Source of the DNA: Lachnospiraceae bacterium
Lineage (GTDB): Bacteria > Bacillota > Clostridia > Lachnospirales > Lachnospiraceae
Length of the DNA: 55,816 nucleotides
Direction: 5' to 3'
Assembly (NCBI GenBank): GCA_024405155.1
Contig: JAKSPC010000008.1
Coordinates: 1-55,816 of the forward strand
How positions within the stretch are numbered: position 1 is the stretch's first letter; the number at the start of each line of letters is the position of its first letter. The position numbers and the translations under genes were made by a program. A model generated the notes under the pieces. It did not search any database. It worked only from the letters and a program-made list of their open reading frames with translations, and had not been told where the DNA came from. This document shows positions 16,124-25,031 of the stretch, in pieces.

Positions 16124-18295
16124 CTACTCCGCGCTGACAAGATCACGATAGATCCTGCTGTTTTCCATAAGTTCCTTATGTGTTCCCCGGTCTCTGATCT
16201 CACCTTTTTCCATCACGATGATCTCATCGCAGGAACGGATGGTGGAAAGACGATGGGCAATGACGATACAGGTAATGCCTCTGTCACGGATCGCCTTTAC
16301 GACCTCGAACTCGGTCCGGGCGTCCAGTGCACCGGTGGCTTCGTCCAGAATGACGATCGTCGGATCCTGGGCAAGCGCTCTGGCGATCTCGATACGCTGC
16401 CGCTGGCCGCCGGAAAAGTCCCTGCCGCCTTCCTGCAGCTTGTACTGATACCCTTTCGGACGCTGTACGATAACGTCATGGATCCGGGCATCGCGGGCTG
16501 CGAGGATCATTTCAAAATCCTCGATGCTCCCGTCCCACATTTTGATATTGTTTTCTATGGTATCTTCGAAAAGAATGATATCCTGATCGACTACCGCCAT
16601 GGAACTGCGGAAAACATTCTTCGGGATCTTATTCAACGGTCTGCCGTCAAACAGGATCTCGCCGCTCCACGGCTGATAAAGCCCGGAGATCAGCTTTGCC
16701 ACGGTGGACTTTCCGCAGCCGGAAGCACCGACGATGGCAACGCTTTCCCCCGGTTTTACCGTAAGGTGAAAGTTTCTGATCAGCGGCTCGGCCAGCGGCG
16801 AATAGCCGAAAACGACATCTTTCAGTTCAACGTTTCCCTTAAGCTTCGCGGCGCCCGCGGCAGAGCCGTTTTCTTCGAAAACGTCATCATCGGGATATTC
16901 CATCACGTCATCCACCCGCTCCATCTGCGTGCGCATCTCCTGCAGGACCTGTCCGGAGGTGGTAAGGGATGCGGCAGGCGCCATGAAGGAAGTGAGAAAT
17001 CCCTGAAACGCCATGACCATGCCGACGGTAAACCGGCCCTGCATGGTGAGATAAACACCAAGAAAGAGAACCGTGCTGTTTGCCAGCATGGTGATAAGCT
17101 GCGGAATGCTGCCGATGTACCGGTCAAGCTTCAGATAGTTCACCCGCTGTGCGTTGACGTTTGCCTGATACCCCGACCATTTCTTGAAATAACCGTTTTC
17201 CGCGCCGGCGGATTTGATGGTCTCGATCATTTCGATCCCCGAGGTCGCGGCGGAACTGAGCTTTGCCTCGTCACGCATGGCGACACGGGTGATGTTGATG
17301 CGTTTTTTGGAAATGATCCTTGCGATAAGGATATTGATGAATACGGAAGAAATACCGATCAGCGACAAAGCGGCGCTGTATCTTATCATGACCACAAGGT
17401 AAAACACCACCATCACCGCGTTCAGCAAAAGCGGTGCCAGGGTATTGATCAGCGTGCCGGCAATGACGGCATTGGAAAGCTGGCGCTGCTGGATATCGCC
17501 GGCCATGCGCTGGGAGAAGAATTTCATGGGCAGGCGGAGTACCTTCCACATATAGGATGCACTGCCGACGACTGCCATTTTTCCGTTGATGCGCATGGCA
17601 TATACCGCCTGCAGAGCGGACATCAGTATTTCAATGACACTGAAAGCGGCGAGCAGTACAAAAAACGGCATGATCCAGTTTTTGTCCGTTCCGGTCAGCA
17701 GCCTGTCGATGAAGACCCGCGAAAACGCCGGCCGGAGAAAAGCGATCAGAGCCGCGATGATTCCCGTAAGTACGGTAAAGGCGATTGCCGGACCGGTCCC
17801 TTTCAGGCGTTTTGCCGCAAAGGAAAGCACGCTTTTGGGCTTTCCGGAAGGAACAAACCCTTCCGCAGGAAAAAATTCGATGCAGATGCCCGTGAAGGAA
17901 TCGTCAAAAAGCTCCATGGGTACACTGTAGAAGCCTCTTGCAGGATCATTCAGGTATGCCTTGCCGTTTTTAAAACCGCAAAGAACGACGAAGTGATTGA
18001 AATTCCAGTGGATAATGCAGGGGAATATGCCCTTTTCTCTCAGTTCCTCCGGCTCAAAGCGATATCCGGACGCTTCCAGTCCGTGATACTGCGCCGCCTT
18101 TACGATATTTTTTGCGCTGGCGCCGTCACGGGACACGCCGCAGTCCTCCCGCACCTGTTCCAACGGGATCCATTTGCCGTAATACGCCAGGACCATGCAC
18201 AGACACGCCGCGCCGCATTCCAGCGTTTCCAGCTGCATCACGACGGGCACTCTGGCAACGCCTTTTGATATTGGCTGATTCCCTTTCTCCGACAT
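16124..18295 (-). CDS. NHLM-type ABC transporter with C39 leader peptidase (PCAT)
   Basis: A 723-residue peptidase-containing ABC exporter. Its N-terminal C39 domain has the catalytic triad in place: C27 in LECGAACL, H101 in NHFVVL and D117 in NDPARG. Six membrane segments follow (about 155-440), then an ABC domain with Walker A GASGCGKSTVAKL, signature FSGGQRQR and Walker B VILDEATGALD. Such proteins cut leaders after Gly-Gly and export the core. Matching leaders (ELxxVxGG) are encoded at 25032-25455. AAGGAG lies at ideal distance. It is the middle gene of the exporter operon. Confidence 0.93.
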   Translation of the reverse strand: MSEKGNQPISKGVARVPVVMQLETLECGAACLCMVLAYYGKWIPLEQVREDCGVSRDGASAKNIVKAAQYHGLEASGYRFEPEELREKGIFPCIIHWNFNHFVVLCGFKNGKAYLNDPARGFYSVPMELFDDSFTGICIEFFPAEGFVPSGKPKSVLSFAAKRLKGTGPAIAFTVLTGIIAALIAFLRPAFSRVFIDRLLTGTDKNWIMPFFVLLAAFSVIEILMSALQAVYAMRINGKMAVVGSASYMWKVLRLPMKFFSQRMAGDIQQRQLSNAVIAGTLINTLAPLLLNAVMVVFYLVVMIRYSAALSLIGISSVFINILIARIISKKRINITRVAMRDEAKLSSAATSGIEMIETIKSAGAENGYFKKWSGYQANVNAQRVNYLKLDRYIGSIPQLITMLANSTVLFLGVYLTMQGRFTVGMVMAFQGFLTSFMAPAASLTTSGQVLQEMRTQMERVDDVMEYPDDDVFEENGSAAGAAKLKGNVELKDVVFGYSPLAEPLIRNFHLTVKPGESVAIVGASGCGKSTVAKLISGLYQPWSGEILFDGRPLNKIPKNVFRSSMAVVDQDIILFEDTIENNIKMWDGSIEDFEMILAARDARIHDVIVQRPKGYQYKLQEGGRDFSGGQRQRIEIARALAQDPTIVILDEATGALDARTEFEVVKAIRDRGITCIVIAHRLSTIRSCDEIIVMEKGEIRDRGTHKELMENSRIYRDLVSAE

Positions 18296-18305
18296 GAAAG
18301 CTCCT

Positions 18306-18728
18306 TTAATTCAGAATAAAAGAAAGCGGTCTGAAACTTTGAATGACGATCTTTCCGTCATAAAAGCCGTCCGGTACAGAGCTTTCTGCCGAAAGGGTGC
18401 AGACGTATCCGCCGTCCGTAAAACTCAGGCTTTTGACGACCGCTTCCTGCCCGGCAAAACGGACCGTCATCCCCGGTTTTACGGACGTGACGTATTCTTT
18501 CTCGATGGTGCCGGTGAGAGTCCCGCCTTCCGCATGAACGGAGACCGGCACGATGCTGTCGATGTGCCCGAAAGCCCCCCATATGCAGGCGCCGGTCAGA
18601 AGCAGGATCACTGCCGCCAGGATCAGCCATACCGCGGGATCGGTCACCTTGATGCATTCATCCAGGTTTTCCGGAGATCTCAATTTATCAAGACTTTTCT
18701 TTCTGAAAATATCTTCCTGCATTTCCAT
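18306..18728 (-). CDS. Short HlyD-like membrane protein of the exporter
   Basis: A 140-residue protein with one membrane segment (about 31-52, WLILAAVILLLTGACIWG) followed by a beta-rich periplasmic-side segment resembling the lipoyl/barrel part of HlyD-type adaptors (VSVHAEGGTLTGTIEKEYV). NHLM systems usually include a longer HlyD-family secretion protein; this one lacks the coiled-coil hairpin, as expected for a single-membrane cell where no outer-membrane bridge is needed. It is the first gene of the exporter operon, 10 bases before the PCAT gene. Identification rests on weak similarity plus position. Confidence 0.65.
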   Translation of the reverse strand: MEMQEDIFRKKSLDKLRSPENLDECIKVTDPAVWLILAAVILLLTGACIWGAFGHIDSIVPVSVHAEGGTLTGTIEKEYVTSVKPGMTVRFAGQEAVVKSLSFTDGGYVCTLSAESSVPDGFYDGKIVIQSFRPLSFILN

Positions 18729-18786
18729 ACCGTTCCTTTATCGTCTGTGACATATCGTCACATCTGTCCACACCTGATCATCGTAT

Positions 18787-18815
18787 ATGATACCGAAATT
18801 CACGAACGTTTACAA
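18787..18815 (-). promoter_or_regulatory. Sigma-A promoter of the exporter operon
   Basis: Minus-strand TTGTAA, 17-bp spacer, TATCAT, about 60 bases upstream of the HlyD-like gene. The ten-mer ATCATAATCG 11 bases beyond the -35 also occurs inside the promoter at 24849-24877, a possible shared operator. Confidence 0.55.
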
Positions 18816-18887
18816 CCGATTTCACATCATAATCGTGGACGTTATTCGAATTCGAAGCATTGCATTTCTCCTTTACAAAACAAACAT

Positions 18888-20567
18888 CTATAAATTGTCT
18901 TTATAAATGAACAAATATGCCTCATTAAAATTATTATAGCCAACTTCCGAAAGATTTTTTATTTCTCCGTCCGCCGGATCCATAACAAGAAAACTATCTG
19001 GCAAGAGTGAAGCACGATCAGTAATATTGTCTGCAACACCAACAATAGTAACCGCATGCCTGCCACTCATGTTATTGCAATTACATGCGTAAAGCATTGT
19101 TGGTTTTCCTTTAAGGAGTTCCTTATAAGCCAGACCAAAAACATTATGGGCAATGAATGCATGCTTATATCCAACATATCTCGCACCGTTATCACCCCAA
19201 TAAGGTTTTGACGTTGCATCATACTTTCTTCCGGTTATAATTGACAATCCCATACACCAGGCCGTTGATGTACAATTATTGGGCAATACCTGTTTCTCTG
19301 CGTGTTTTTCAAACCCCTTAAGCGCTGCATATTTTTCACCATTATAAGTGTATTCCGTGACGTTTTTCGGAGTAGAGTTCGAATCATCTCCATTTTCAAG
19401 AATATCAGCATCAGGTTTATATCGATAAAACTTAAAATCTCCTTCAAGACCGTGAAACTTAACCTTTTCCAGAATGGAGAAATCCCAATCCGGCGCTTTT
19501 ATTCCGAAATCTCCCGTTCTCATCTGATCAAGCCAATAACGCCACGGTGAATAGAATAACACGCATCCCCCGGTAAAATCTTCCTCTTCTTTTCGAAGCA
19601 CCGGAAGTACATTGCGAATAACCCTTTCGAATCTTTCATCCCCACACCGTTCTTCCAGATAAGTCTCAGCATCTTTAAAATGCTTTGAACGTAACTCACA
19701 TGCATTAAATCCTGTATATTTTGCAATATCCTCTGCTGTATGACAGTAGCTCCATTCTCTATAGCCGATACGGTTTACAATTACATGGGCAATGGCTTTC
19801 TGAACAGCATCTGCAGCATGTAATGCCTCTCCGCACACGGTACAGATCGCTATTTTTTCTTCCTCATAAATAGCCGGAAACGGTCCGTATCTTTCGTTGA
19901 TGAAAGGTCCGTGAATGGCGTATTTCTTTGTACCTTCGTCCGGTTTTCGCAGTTTTTCATCCAGACACTCCGGTCCCCTGAACCGGACTTCTGCCATTTC
20001 TTCATCCGAAATGAGCTGTTTCCTGTGAAGTGCCGCAGCATTGTTCATCATATATCTGTAAAACTCTTCTGGATAAACAAGAGGATTATATTTCCCGACT
20101 ACCGGAAGCAGGGAGATGAGCATAAAGCACTGGCGAAATGTGAGTTCTGCAGGAGTTTCATCAAAATAGAATCTCGCAGCCTCTGTAATACCATAAGTCC
20201 CGTTATCGAAATACACACAATTCAGATACAGTTCCAGGATCTGCTGTTTGCTGAGACTCTTCTCCATATAAAGCGTCATCATCAGCTCGGAGAACTTTCG
20301 TCTGAAGCTTGTATCGAACCCGAAATACAGGTTTTTGCAGATCTGCTGCGTAATGGTACTGCCGCCAAATCCTATTTTTCCGGCCTGTATGTTTAGCCAC
20401 AATGCCTCCAGAATCGCTTTTGGCTGGATACCATGATGTTTCATAAATGAAAAATCTTCGATCAGGATAAGGATCCTCACAAAATGCGAGGGCATATCAG
20501 TCAGACTGCAGAAATCCTTTTCTGCAGCCCGCTCTCTGTAGATTGCTTCAGGCTTGCGATACTTCAT
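18888..20567 (-). CDS. Three-domain protein: GT51 transglycosylase + SleB-like hydrolase + C39-like cysteine peptidase
   Basis: A 559-residue fusion. Residues about 25-175 are a GT51 peptidoglycan glycosyltransferase with intact motifs: EDFSFMKHHG (E37), GGSTITQQ (68-75), RRKFSE and KQQILELYLN. Residues about 235-345 match SleB-type cell-wall hydrolases: GEALHAADAVQKAIAHVIVN with the likely catalytic E247, and the terminal TGGCVLFYSP. Residues about 410-559 look like a C39/papain-like domain: C432 in NNCTSTAW, H504 in RHAVTIVGV, D530 in MDPADG. No signal peptide or membrane anchor is visible, odd for GT51. It follows the ABC gene by 23 bases. Substrates are unknown; the domain calls are mine from motifs. 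Confidence 0.82.
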   Translation of the reverse strand: MKYRKPEAIYRERAAEKDFCSLTDMPSHFVRILILIEDFSFMKHHGIQPKAILEALWLNIQAGKIGFGGSTITQQICKNLYFGFDTSFRRKFSELMMTLYMEKSLSKQQILELYLNCVYFDNGTYGITEAARFYFDETPAELTFRQCFMLISLLPVVGKYNPLVYPEEFYRYMMNNAAALHRKQLISDEEMAEVRFRGPECLDEKLRKPDEGTKKYAIHGPFINERYGPFPAIYEEEKIAICTVCGEALHAADAVQKAIAHVIVNRIGYREWSYCHTAEDIAKYTGFNACELRSKHFKDAETYLEERCGDERFERVIRNVLPVLRKEEEDFTGGCVLFYSPWRYWLDQMRTGDFGIKAPDWDFSILEKVKFHGLEGDFKFYRYKPDADILENGDDSNSTPKNVTEYTYNGEKYAALKGFEKHAEKQVLPNNCTSTAWCMGLSIITGRKYDATSKPYWGDNGARYVGYKHAFIAHNVFGLAYKELLKGKPTMLYACNCNNMSGRHAVTIVGVADNITDRASLLPDSFLVMDPADGEIKNLSEVGYNNFNEAYLFIYKDNL

Positions 20568-20590
20568 TTCTGATTATTTCTGTCTCTTTC

Positions 20591-22684
20591 TCAGGCTTCT
20601 TTCTGATACAGACTCCTGTATTCTTCTGATGTCTTCATCAGTTCATCATGTGTTCCTTCCGCCTCAATCATATGATCTTTCAGCAGGAAGATCTTTTCCG
20701 CATTTCTGATTGTTGTCAGTCTGTGCGCCACCATCAATATGGTATGATCCTTTTTAAGATCATCAAGCACACTGATGATCTTTTCCTGTGTTACGTTATC
20801 AATGGCGGAAGTAGCCTCATCAAACAGAATGATCTTACTTCCCTTGAGAAGCGCTCTGGCTATTGCAAGACGCTGCAGCTGCCCTCCCGAAACCTGAGTG
20901 CCCTTTTCTCCCAGCTCCATGTTGAAGCCGTCAGGATTCCTCTCAATATCCTCCAGTATGCATGCCTTCCGGCATGCTTCTTTTATTTCTTCCATCGTGG
21001 CATCCGGTTTTACCATACGTAAATTATCCAGCACTGTCGTATTAAAGAAATACGGTTTTTGGCTGACCATAGTAATATTATTCCTGATAGTTTCCTCATC
21101 GTATTCACGGATATCCGTCCCGTCCAGAAGGACCGTTCCGGACGAAGCACGATGGCTTCCCATGATGAGTTTAAAAGTCGTAGATTTTCCGCAGCCGCTT
21201 TTTCCTACAAACGCCGTACTGCTTGCCGGCGGAATAGTAAAGTTCAATTTTTCCAGCACCGATCTGTCATCTTCCGTCGGATCATCATGCCGGTAGGAAA
21301 AGCTGACATCTTCAAACTTTATTTCTCCAATAAGACGATCTGCATGTTTTTCACCATAGGAATCCTTAGGGAATGCAGAACCCGTGCACAAATCCACGAC
21401 ACGTTCGCAGGAAAGAGAAAACTGTTTGATCTGAGTCATGATATTCTGGATAAGCTTTACCGCGGGCATACCGATTATGGTAAAATAGTTATAAAGGATC
21501 AGACATTCAGTGATTAGCAGGATGCCCTCATGAACGGCATATCCAAAATAAATCATGATAAGGGAATACAATATAGCCGTGACGGCTTCATTGAGAACTC
21601 TTCTGTTGGTTGCGTTTCGCAGTGCGGTCCTTTCCTTCTGATTCGCCTGTACCTGTGCCTCTCTTACTCTTTCTATCACCAGTTCATTTTTTCCGAGCAT
21701 TTTTATTTCCCTGGCACCGTCAATGGCATCAGTCACCATACCAAAGCGTGTTTCATCTGCCACCGCGGACTTTTTGAGATCCAGATAAAGCAGGGTCGTT
21801 CTGCGCCTTTCCAAAAAGAAAAGGATCAGAAAAACTGCCAGTTCCCAGGCGCATACCACAGGATTGATCACAAAGGTGATAGCCAGAATGCCGATATAAT
21901 ACGCGACTTCTGAAATCTTATCAGCAAACCCCGTAAGGGCTTGTGCAATAGTCTCGGAATCATCCAGAATACGCTTGTTGAACGGTCCGCTTCCCATACT
22001 TTCAAAAACGCTGTCAGAGACCCTGAACATGTTCGTGATCAGATCCACGGTCAGATTCTCACGGGTCGTGTAGGCACATTCGTTATACAGGTCACCCGCC
22101 AGTTTGAAAAACAACGCATAGACTGCCCGTGCAGCCATGATGGCAATTGCTGTGACCACGACCTGCACAATTGCATCGTCAGTATAGTTTATAATCATGA
22201 CGCCCGTCAGATATGGAATTAAGACATTACATCCGATAGAGAGAATATGAAACGCGAATCCTCCGATCAGATATTTCTTTCCACTGCCAAGATAGCCAAA
22301 CGTCAGTTTCAGATACTCTTTGAAGGGATAATACTTCTCGATTCTTATATGAATTAAGTTTTTCCCCTGATGATTACTGTACGCTACCGCATACTCCATC
22401 TTCTTTGCGATATTATCAAGAATAAATACAGATTGCTCATTCTGCAGATCTTTCGGGCTGACTTCCTCTCCGGGAATCTCAAATTCCACATAAAATTCAC
22501 CGGTATTCCGAACTACCCGGTAAGAAATCTCCGTATTCTTTGAAAACCGGCTGCCATAAAGCAGAAGCAACTCTTCTGCGAAGATCGCAGCCGCTTTTAT
22601 GTCTTTCTTTTTCGCTCCATATTCCGAAAGCTCCGCTTTAATCTGATTGATCGTTTCATCTACTTTTCCGAGTTTCCCTTGCAT
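20591..22684 (-). CDS. ABC transporter (permease-ATPase) with extra N-terminal domain
   Basis: A 697-residue ABC exporter half-transporter. Residues 1-125 are a soluble domain whose pattern (AAAIFAEELLLLYG, then alternating beta strands) resembles a degenerate GHKL/anti-sigma-type ATPase; this is tentative. Six membrane segments (about 130-420) precede an ABC domain with Walker A GKSGCGKSTTFKL, signature VSGGQLQR, Walker B IILFDEATSAID and VAHRL. The ATG at 22684 has GAGGA upstream; an earlier ATG at 22738 that overlaps the previous stop is possible but lacks a ribosome site. It has no C39 peptidase, so its cargo may differ from that of the NHLM exporter. Confidence 0.85.
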   Translation of the reverse strand: MQGKLGKVDETINQIKAELSEYGAKKKDIKAAAIFAEELLLLYGSRFSKNTEISYRVVRNTGEFYVEFEIPGEEVSPKDLQNEQSVFILDNIAKKMEYAVAYSNHQGKNLIHIRIEKYYPFKEYLKLTFGYLGSGKKYLIGGFAFHILSIGCNVLIPYLTGVMIINYTDDAIVQVVVTAIAIMAARAVYALFFKLAGDLYNECAYTTRENLTVDLITNMFRVSDSVFESMGSGPFNKRILDDSETIAQALTGFADKISEVAYYIGILAITFVINPVVCAWELAVFLILFFLERRRTTLLYLDLKKSAVADETRFGMVTDAIDGAREIKMLGKNELVIERVREAQVQANQKERTALRNATNRRVLNEAVTAILYSLIMIYFGYAVHEGILLITECLILYNYFTIIGMPAVKLIQNIMTQIKQFSLSCERVVDLCTGSAFPKDSYGEKHADRLIGEIKFEDVSFSYRHDDPTEDDRSVLEKLNFTIPPASSTAFVGKSGCGKSTTFKLIMGSHRASSGTVLLDGTDIREYDEETIRNNITMVSQKPYFFNTTVLDNLRMVKPDATMEEIKEACRKACILEDIERNPDGFNMELGEKGTQVSGGQLQRLAIARALLKGSKIILFDEATSAIDNVTQEKIISVLDDLKKDHTILMVAHRLTTIRNAEKIFLLKDHMIEAEGTHDELMKTSEEYRSLYQKEA

Positions 22685-22734
22685 TGTATTCCTCTTTTTT
22701 CTACATTCTTCTTTGTCTCTGCTTATTCCTGCCG

Positions 22735-23595
22735 TCATCTGAATGGTTTTAACAATCTGCCCTTTATGCGTTTCAACTCATGCTTGAATGTATAAAGCGT
22801 TTCTATTATGTCCTTAAAGTACACATTATAAGCAAGGTGTAATTTATAGTGATACAGGGTATCGATATTTGAACATCCGGCATCAGACAAAACTTTGCAG
22901 ATCTCTCTTGCTGCCGTCCTGGAACAACGCAGCAGTTCCCCGCCATCCATTGATGTTAATGCTCTGTCATCATGATACAGTATGTAACAATAATTCCTGA
23001 TATCTTCTACAACAACGGACTTGCATTTAAGAGCGTACTCCGTCATAAAAAGTGTATCTTCCATAAATTTAATGTTTTCTCTAAACCGGATATGGTTCTT
23101 ACGAATAATATCCAGCCTTAACGCTTTTCCCAATGTATATCCTAACGAATCGTTATAAACCATATGATATACATCCTCAACGGAAAGATCCCGGGTATGG
23201 AATGTCTCTATTGACCGCTCAAACGCAATAGTGCCGTCTTCTTTCAGGATATCACCATTCTGACAGACAAAATCAGCGTTTTTTTCAAGCAGTTCCCGCA
23301 AATAAGCAGGTTTTACATAATCATCACTGTCAACGAATGTAATAAACTCACCACAGGCAATATCAAGGCCGGCATTTCTCGCTGACGATACGCCGCCGTT
23401 TTTCTTGTGAATCACGATAACGCGATTATCCTTTGCTTTATAATCCTCGCATATTGCATAGCATTTATCCGGTGAGCCATCATCCACGAGAATAAGTTCA
23501 AAGTCTGTAAAAGTCTGTGCGAGAATACTGTCAACACAACGCTGCAAATATGCTTCTGTTTTATAGATCGGCACAATTACGCTGATCTGTGGCAT
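22735..23595 (-). CDS. GT2 family glycosyltransferase
   Basis: A 286-residue GT-A glycosyltransferase with SVIVPIYKTEAYLQRCVDS, the nucleotide-sugar site LVDDGSPD and the metal-binding TFVDSDDYV. Length and layout match small cytoplasmic transferases that add one sugar to a lipid-linked or peptide acceptor. The ATG at 23595 starts just after the MurT-like stop (23600); GGAA is the only ribosome-site-like element, so translation is probably coupled. Acceptor and sugar are not determinable. It belongs to the AT-rich operon beginning at 24787. Confidence 0.88.
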   Translation of the reverse strand: MPQISVIVPIYKTEAYLQRCVDSILAQTFTDFELILVDDGSPDKCYAICEDYKAKDNRVIVIHKKNGGVSSARNAGLDIACGEFITFVDSDDYVKPAYLRELLEKNADFVCQNGDILKEDGTIAFERSIETFHTRDLSVEDVYHMVYNDSLGYTLGKALRLDIIRKNHIRFRENIKFMEDTLFMTEYALKCKSVVVEDIRNYCYILYHDDRALTSMDGGELLRCSRTAAREICKVLSDAGCSNIDTLYHYKLHLAYNVYFKDIIETLYTFKHELKRIKGRLLKPFR

Positions 23596-23599
23596 CGTA

Positions 23600-24787
23600 T
23601 CATTTCCAGTAATCAAGCACATATTTTTGCCGCGCCATTTCCTTTCGTACCTTCATCATACAGGTGTAGTTCAAAATCATATAAACAGGTTCCCTGCTTT
23701 CTTTTATCATTTCAATCAAATGTCCTGCGTTTTTCGTTGATCTGAAGGGAATGTCCATAGAACACAGCGTTTTCTCTGTTTCATCACATAAATCGGTAAA
23801 TACAATTACTTCCGTAAAGTATTTTTCATAATCCTTCCATGGTACATCACTGATCCAACTCAGATCTTTTCCGTCTTTAAGATCGTTATCAAATCCCAAA
23901 ACCCATCTTGTTGAATTAAAGTTTTCTGTAATATACTGAACGCTCTCATATACTCCTGCCGGATTTTTAGCCAGATTCATAATAACAGGCGTTGATCCGA
24001 TTTCTATTTTTTCCATTCGCCCAAAAACAGGCTGCAATGTTTGCAGCGAGTCAACGGCTGTCCCGGATAATAATCCGACGGCATATAATGATGCCATTGC
24101 CGCTGCAGCATTGCCTGTATTGTATTCTCCGGGAATACCGAGCTTTACCTGAAAAGGATTTCCCGCAATAAAAATATTATTTCCACTGACACTATATTCT
24201 ATTCTTTTTTGAGAGCTCAGTTTTTCTGCCAACTGTTTTGAATACTTATCAGCCGCATTCATACAGATAATTCCCTGATAATCAGAAAGCCCCTCATGAA
24301 ACATTTCGACAACATCTTCGGGAAGTCCAAGTCTGTCGGTTTGATTTTTGCAAATGTTGGTTATCGTAATACATACAGGCTTTATTGCCCATAAAAGCTT
24401 TATTAAATACTTCTCATCGCATTCAAGAACAGCAATATCATTTACAGGTCTTTTTTTTCCGAGATCATAATTATCAATCAAAACAGTCAATAAACTGTTT
24501 TCCATATTTTCTCCGTTCCTTGAGTATGCGCATTGTATCTGAAGAGCGTTCAGCATATGCGCGGCCGCATGAACTGCCGTAGTTTTGCCATTTGATCCGG
24601 TAATTATGATCGTACGAACTTCTGAGGTCAGCTCAGATAAAAGCTGAGGGTCAATTATCCGGGCGGCATGTCCCGGAATATTGGTTCCTCCACTGTGTAA
24701 TCCACGGCATAAAGCGCGCAGGGATTTTGCAATTATGACAGCAAAAGTCTTCCTTATTCTTTTATACAGAGTATTTGTTTTTTTCAT
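23600..24787 (-). CDS. MurT-like Mur ligase lacking the zinc ribbon
   Basis: A 395-residue Mur ligase of the MurT (DUF1727) branch. Visible are the P-loop TGSNGKTT, LECDEKYL, the family hallmark TNICKNQTDRLG, GEYNTGNAAAA, the C-terminal NLAKNPAGVYESVQYI and DGKDLSWISDVPW. In cellular MurT a four-cysteine ribbon sits before the GxYNxxNA motif; here that insert is absent. MurT works with GatD to amidate lipid II glutamate, but no gatD is adjacent. The paralogue therefore may act on another acidic substrate, for example an exported peptide or a modified wall precursor (inference). It is the first gene of a four-gene run to 18888. Confidence 0.85.
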   Translation of the reverse strand: MKKTNTLYKRIRKTFAVIIAKSLRALCRGLHSGGTNIPGHAARIIDPQLLSELTSEVRTIIITGSNGKTTAVHAAAHMLNALQIQCAYSRNGENMENSLLTVLIDNYDLGKKRPVNDIAVLECDEKYLIKLLWAIKPVCITITNICKNQTDRLGLPEDVVEMFHEGLSDYQGIICMNAADKYSKQLAEKLSSQKRIEYSVSGNNIFIAGNPFQVKLGIPGEYNTGNAAAAMASLYAVGLLSGTAVDSLQTLQPVFGRMEKIEIGSTPVIMNLAKNPAGVYESVQYITENFNSTRWVLGFDNDLKDGKDLSWISDVPWKDYEKYFTEVIVFTDLCDETEKTLCSMDIPFRSTKNAGHLIEMIKESREPVYMILNYTCMMKVRKEMARQKYVLDYWK

Positions 24788-24836
24788 TATATGTCCCGGT
24801 CTGCTGCAATAGTTTAACATTTATTCTGACATAAGG

Positions 24837-24877
24837 ATTATATCATGGATTATATCATAATCGATGTCGCGTTACAA
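24837..24877 (-). promoter_or_regulatory. Promoter of the MurT-like operon
   Basis: Minus-strand TTGTAA (24872-24877), 17-bp spacer and TATAAT (24849-24854). A second TATAAT lies 12 bp downstream at 24837-24842 as part of a GATATAATCC direct repeat. The gene starts at 24787. Confidence 0.7.
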
Positions 24878-24899
24878 TTTTTCCCCTTTATGCTATAAT
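24872..24899 (+). promoter_or_regulatory. Rightward promoter sharing its -35 with the MurT-like promoter
   Basis: Plus-strand TTACAA (24872-24877), 16-bp spacer and extended TGCTATAAT ending at 24899. The six -35 bases are the same base pairs used by the leftward promoter. The transcript would run antisense into the precursor peptide genes and starts with a TAAATGCAAC/GTTGCATTTA hairpin (about 24928-24953). No plus-strand gene is visible. Confidence 0.5.
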
Positions 24900-24987
24900 C
24901 CTTTGAAAGTTTTGAAAGATTTCAAGTAAATGCAACTTTGGGGTTGCATTTAAGTTGAATGAATTCCAATCACTGATTTGATGCCAT

Positions 24988-25014
24988 AAAAAAAGGGACC
25001 TCATCGAGATCCCT
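24988..25014 (-). terminator. Terminator after the precursor peptide genes
   Basis: Minus-strand AGGGATCTC-GAT-GAGGTCCCT is a 9-bp stem with seven T residues behind it, 18 bases past the stop at 25032. It separates the peptide genes from the MurT-like promoter. Confidence 0.85.
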
Positions 25015-25031
25015 TCCTCAATATAGCAGAT

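Noticed and set aside
16178-18268. A 696-codon open frame on the plus strand opposite the C39 transporter
   Set aside because: The minus-strand gene has intact catalytic, Walker and signature motifs and a ribosome site. The opposite frame has none and reflects codon bias.
22685-22738. Start of the ABC gene at 22738, overlapping the glycosyltransferase stop
   Set aside because: Possible by coupling, but there is no ribosome site and the ATG at 22684 has GAGGA at good distance.
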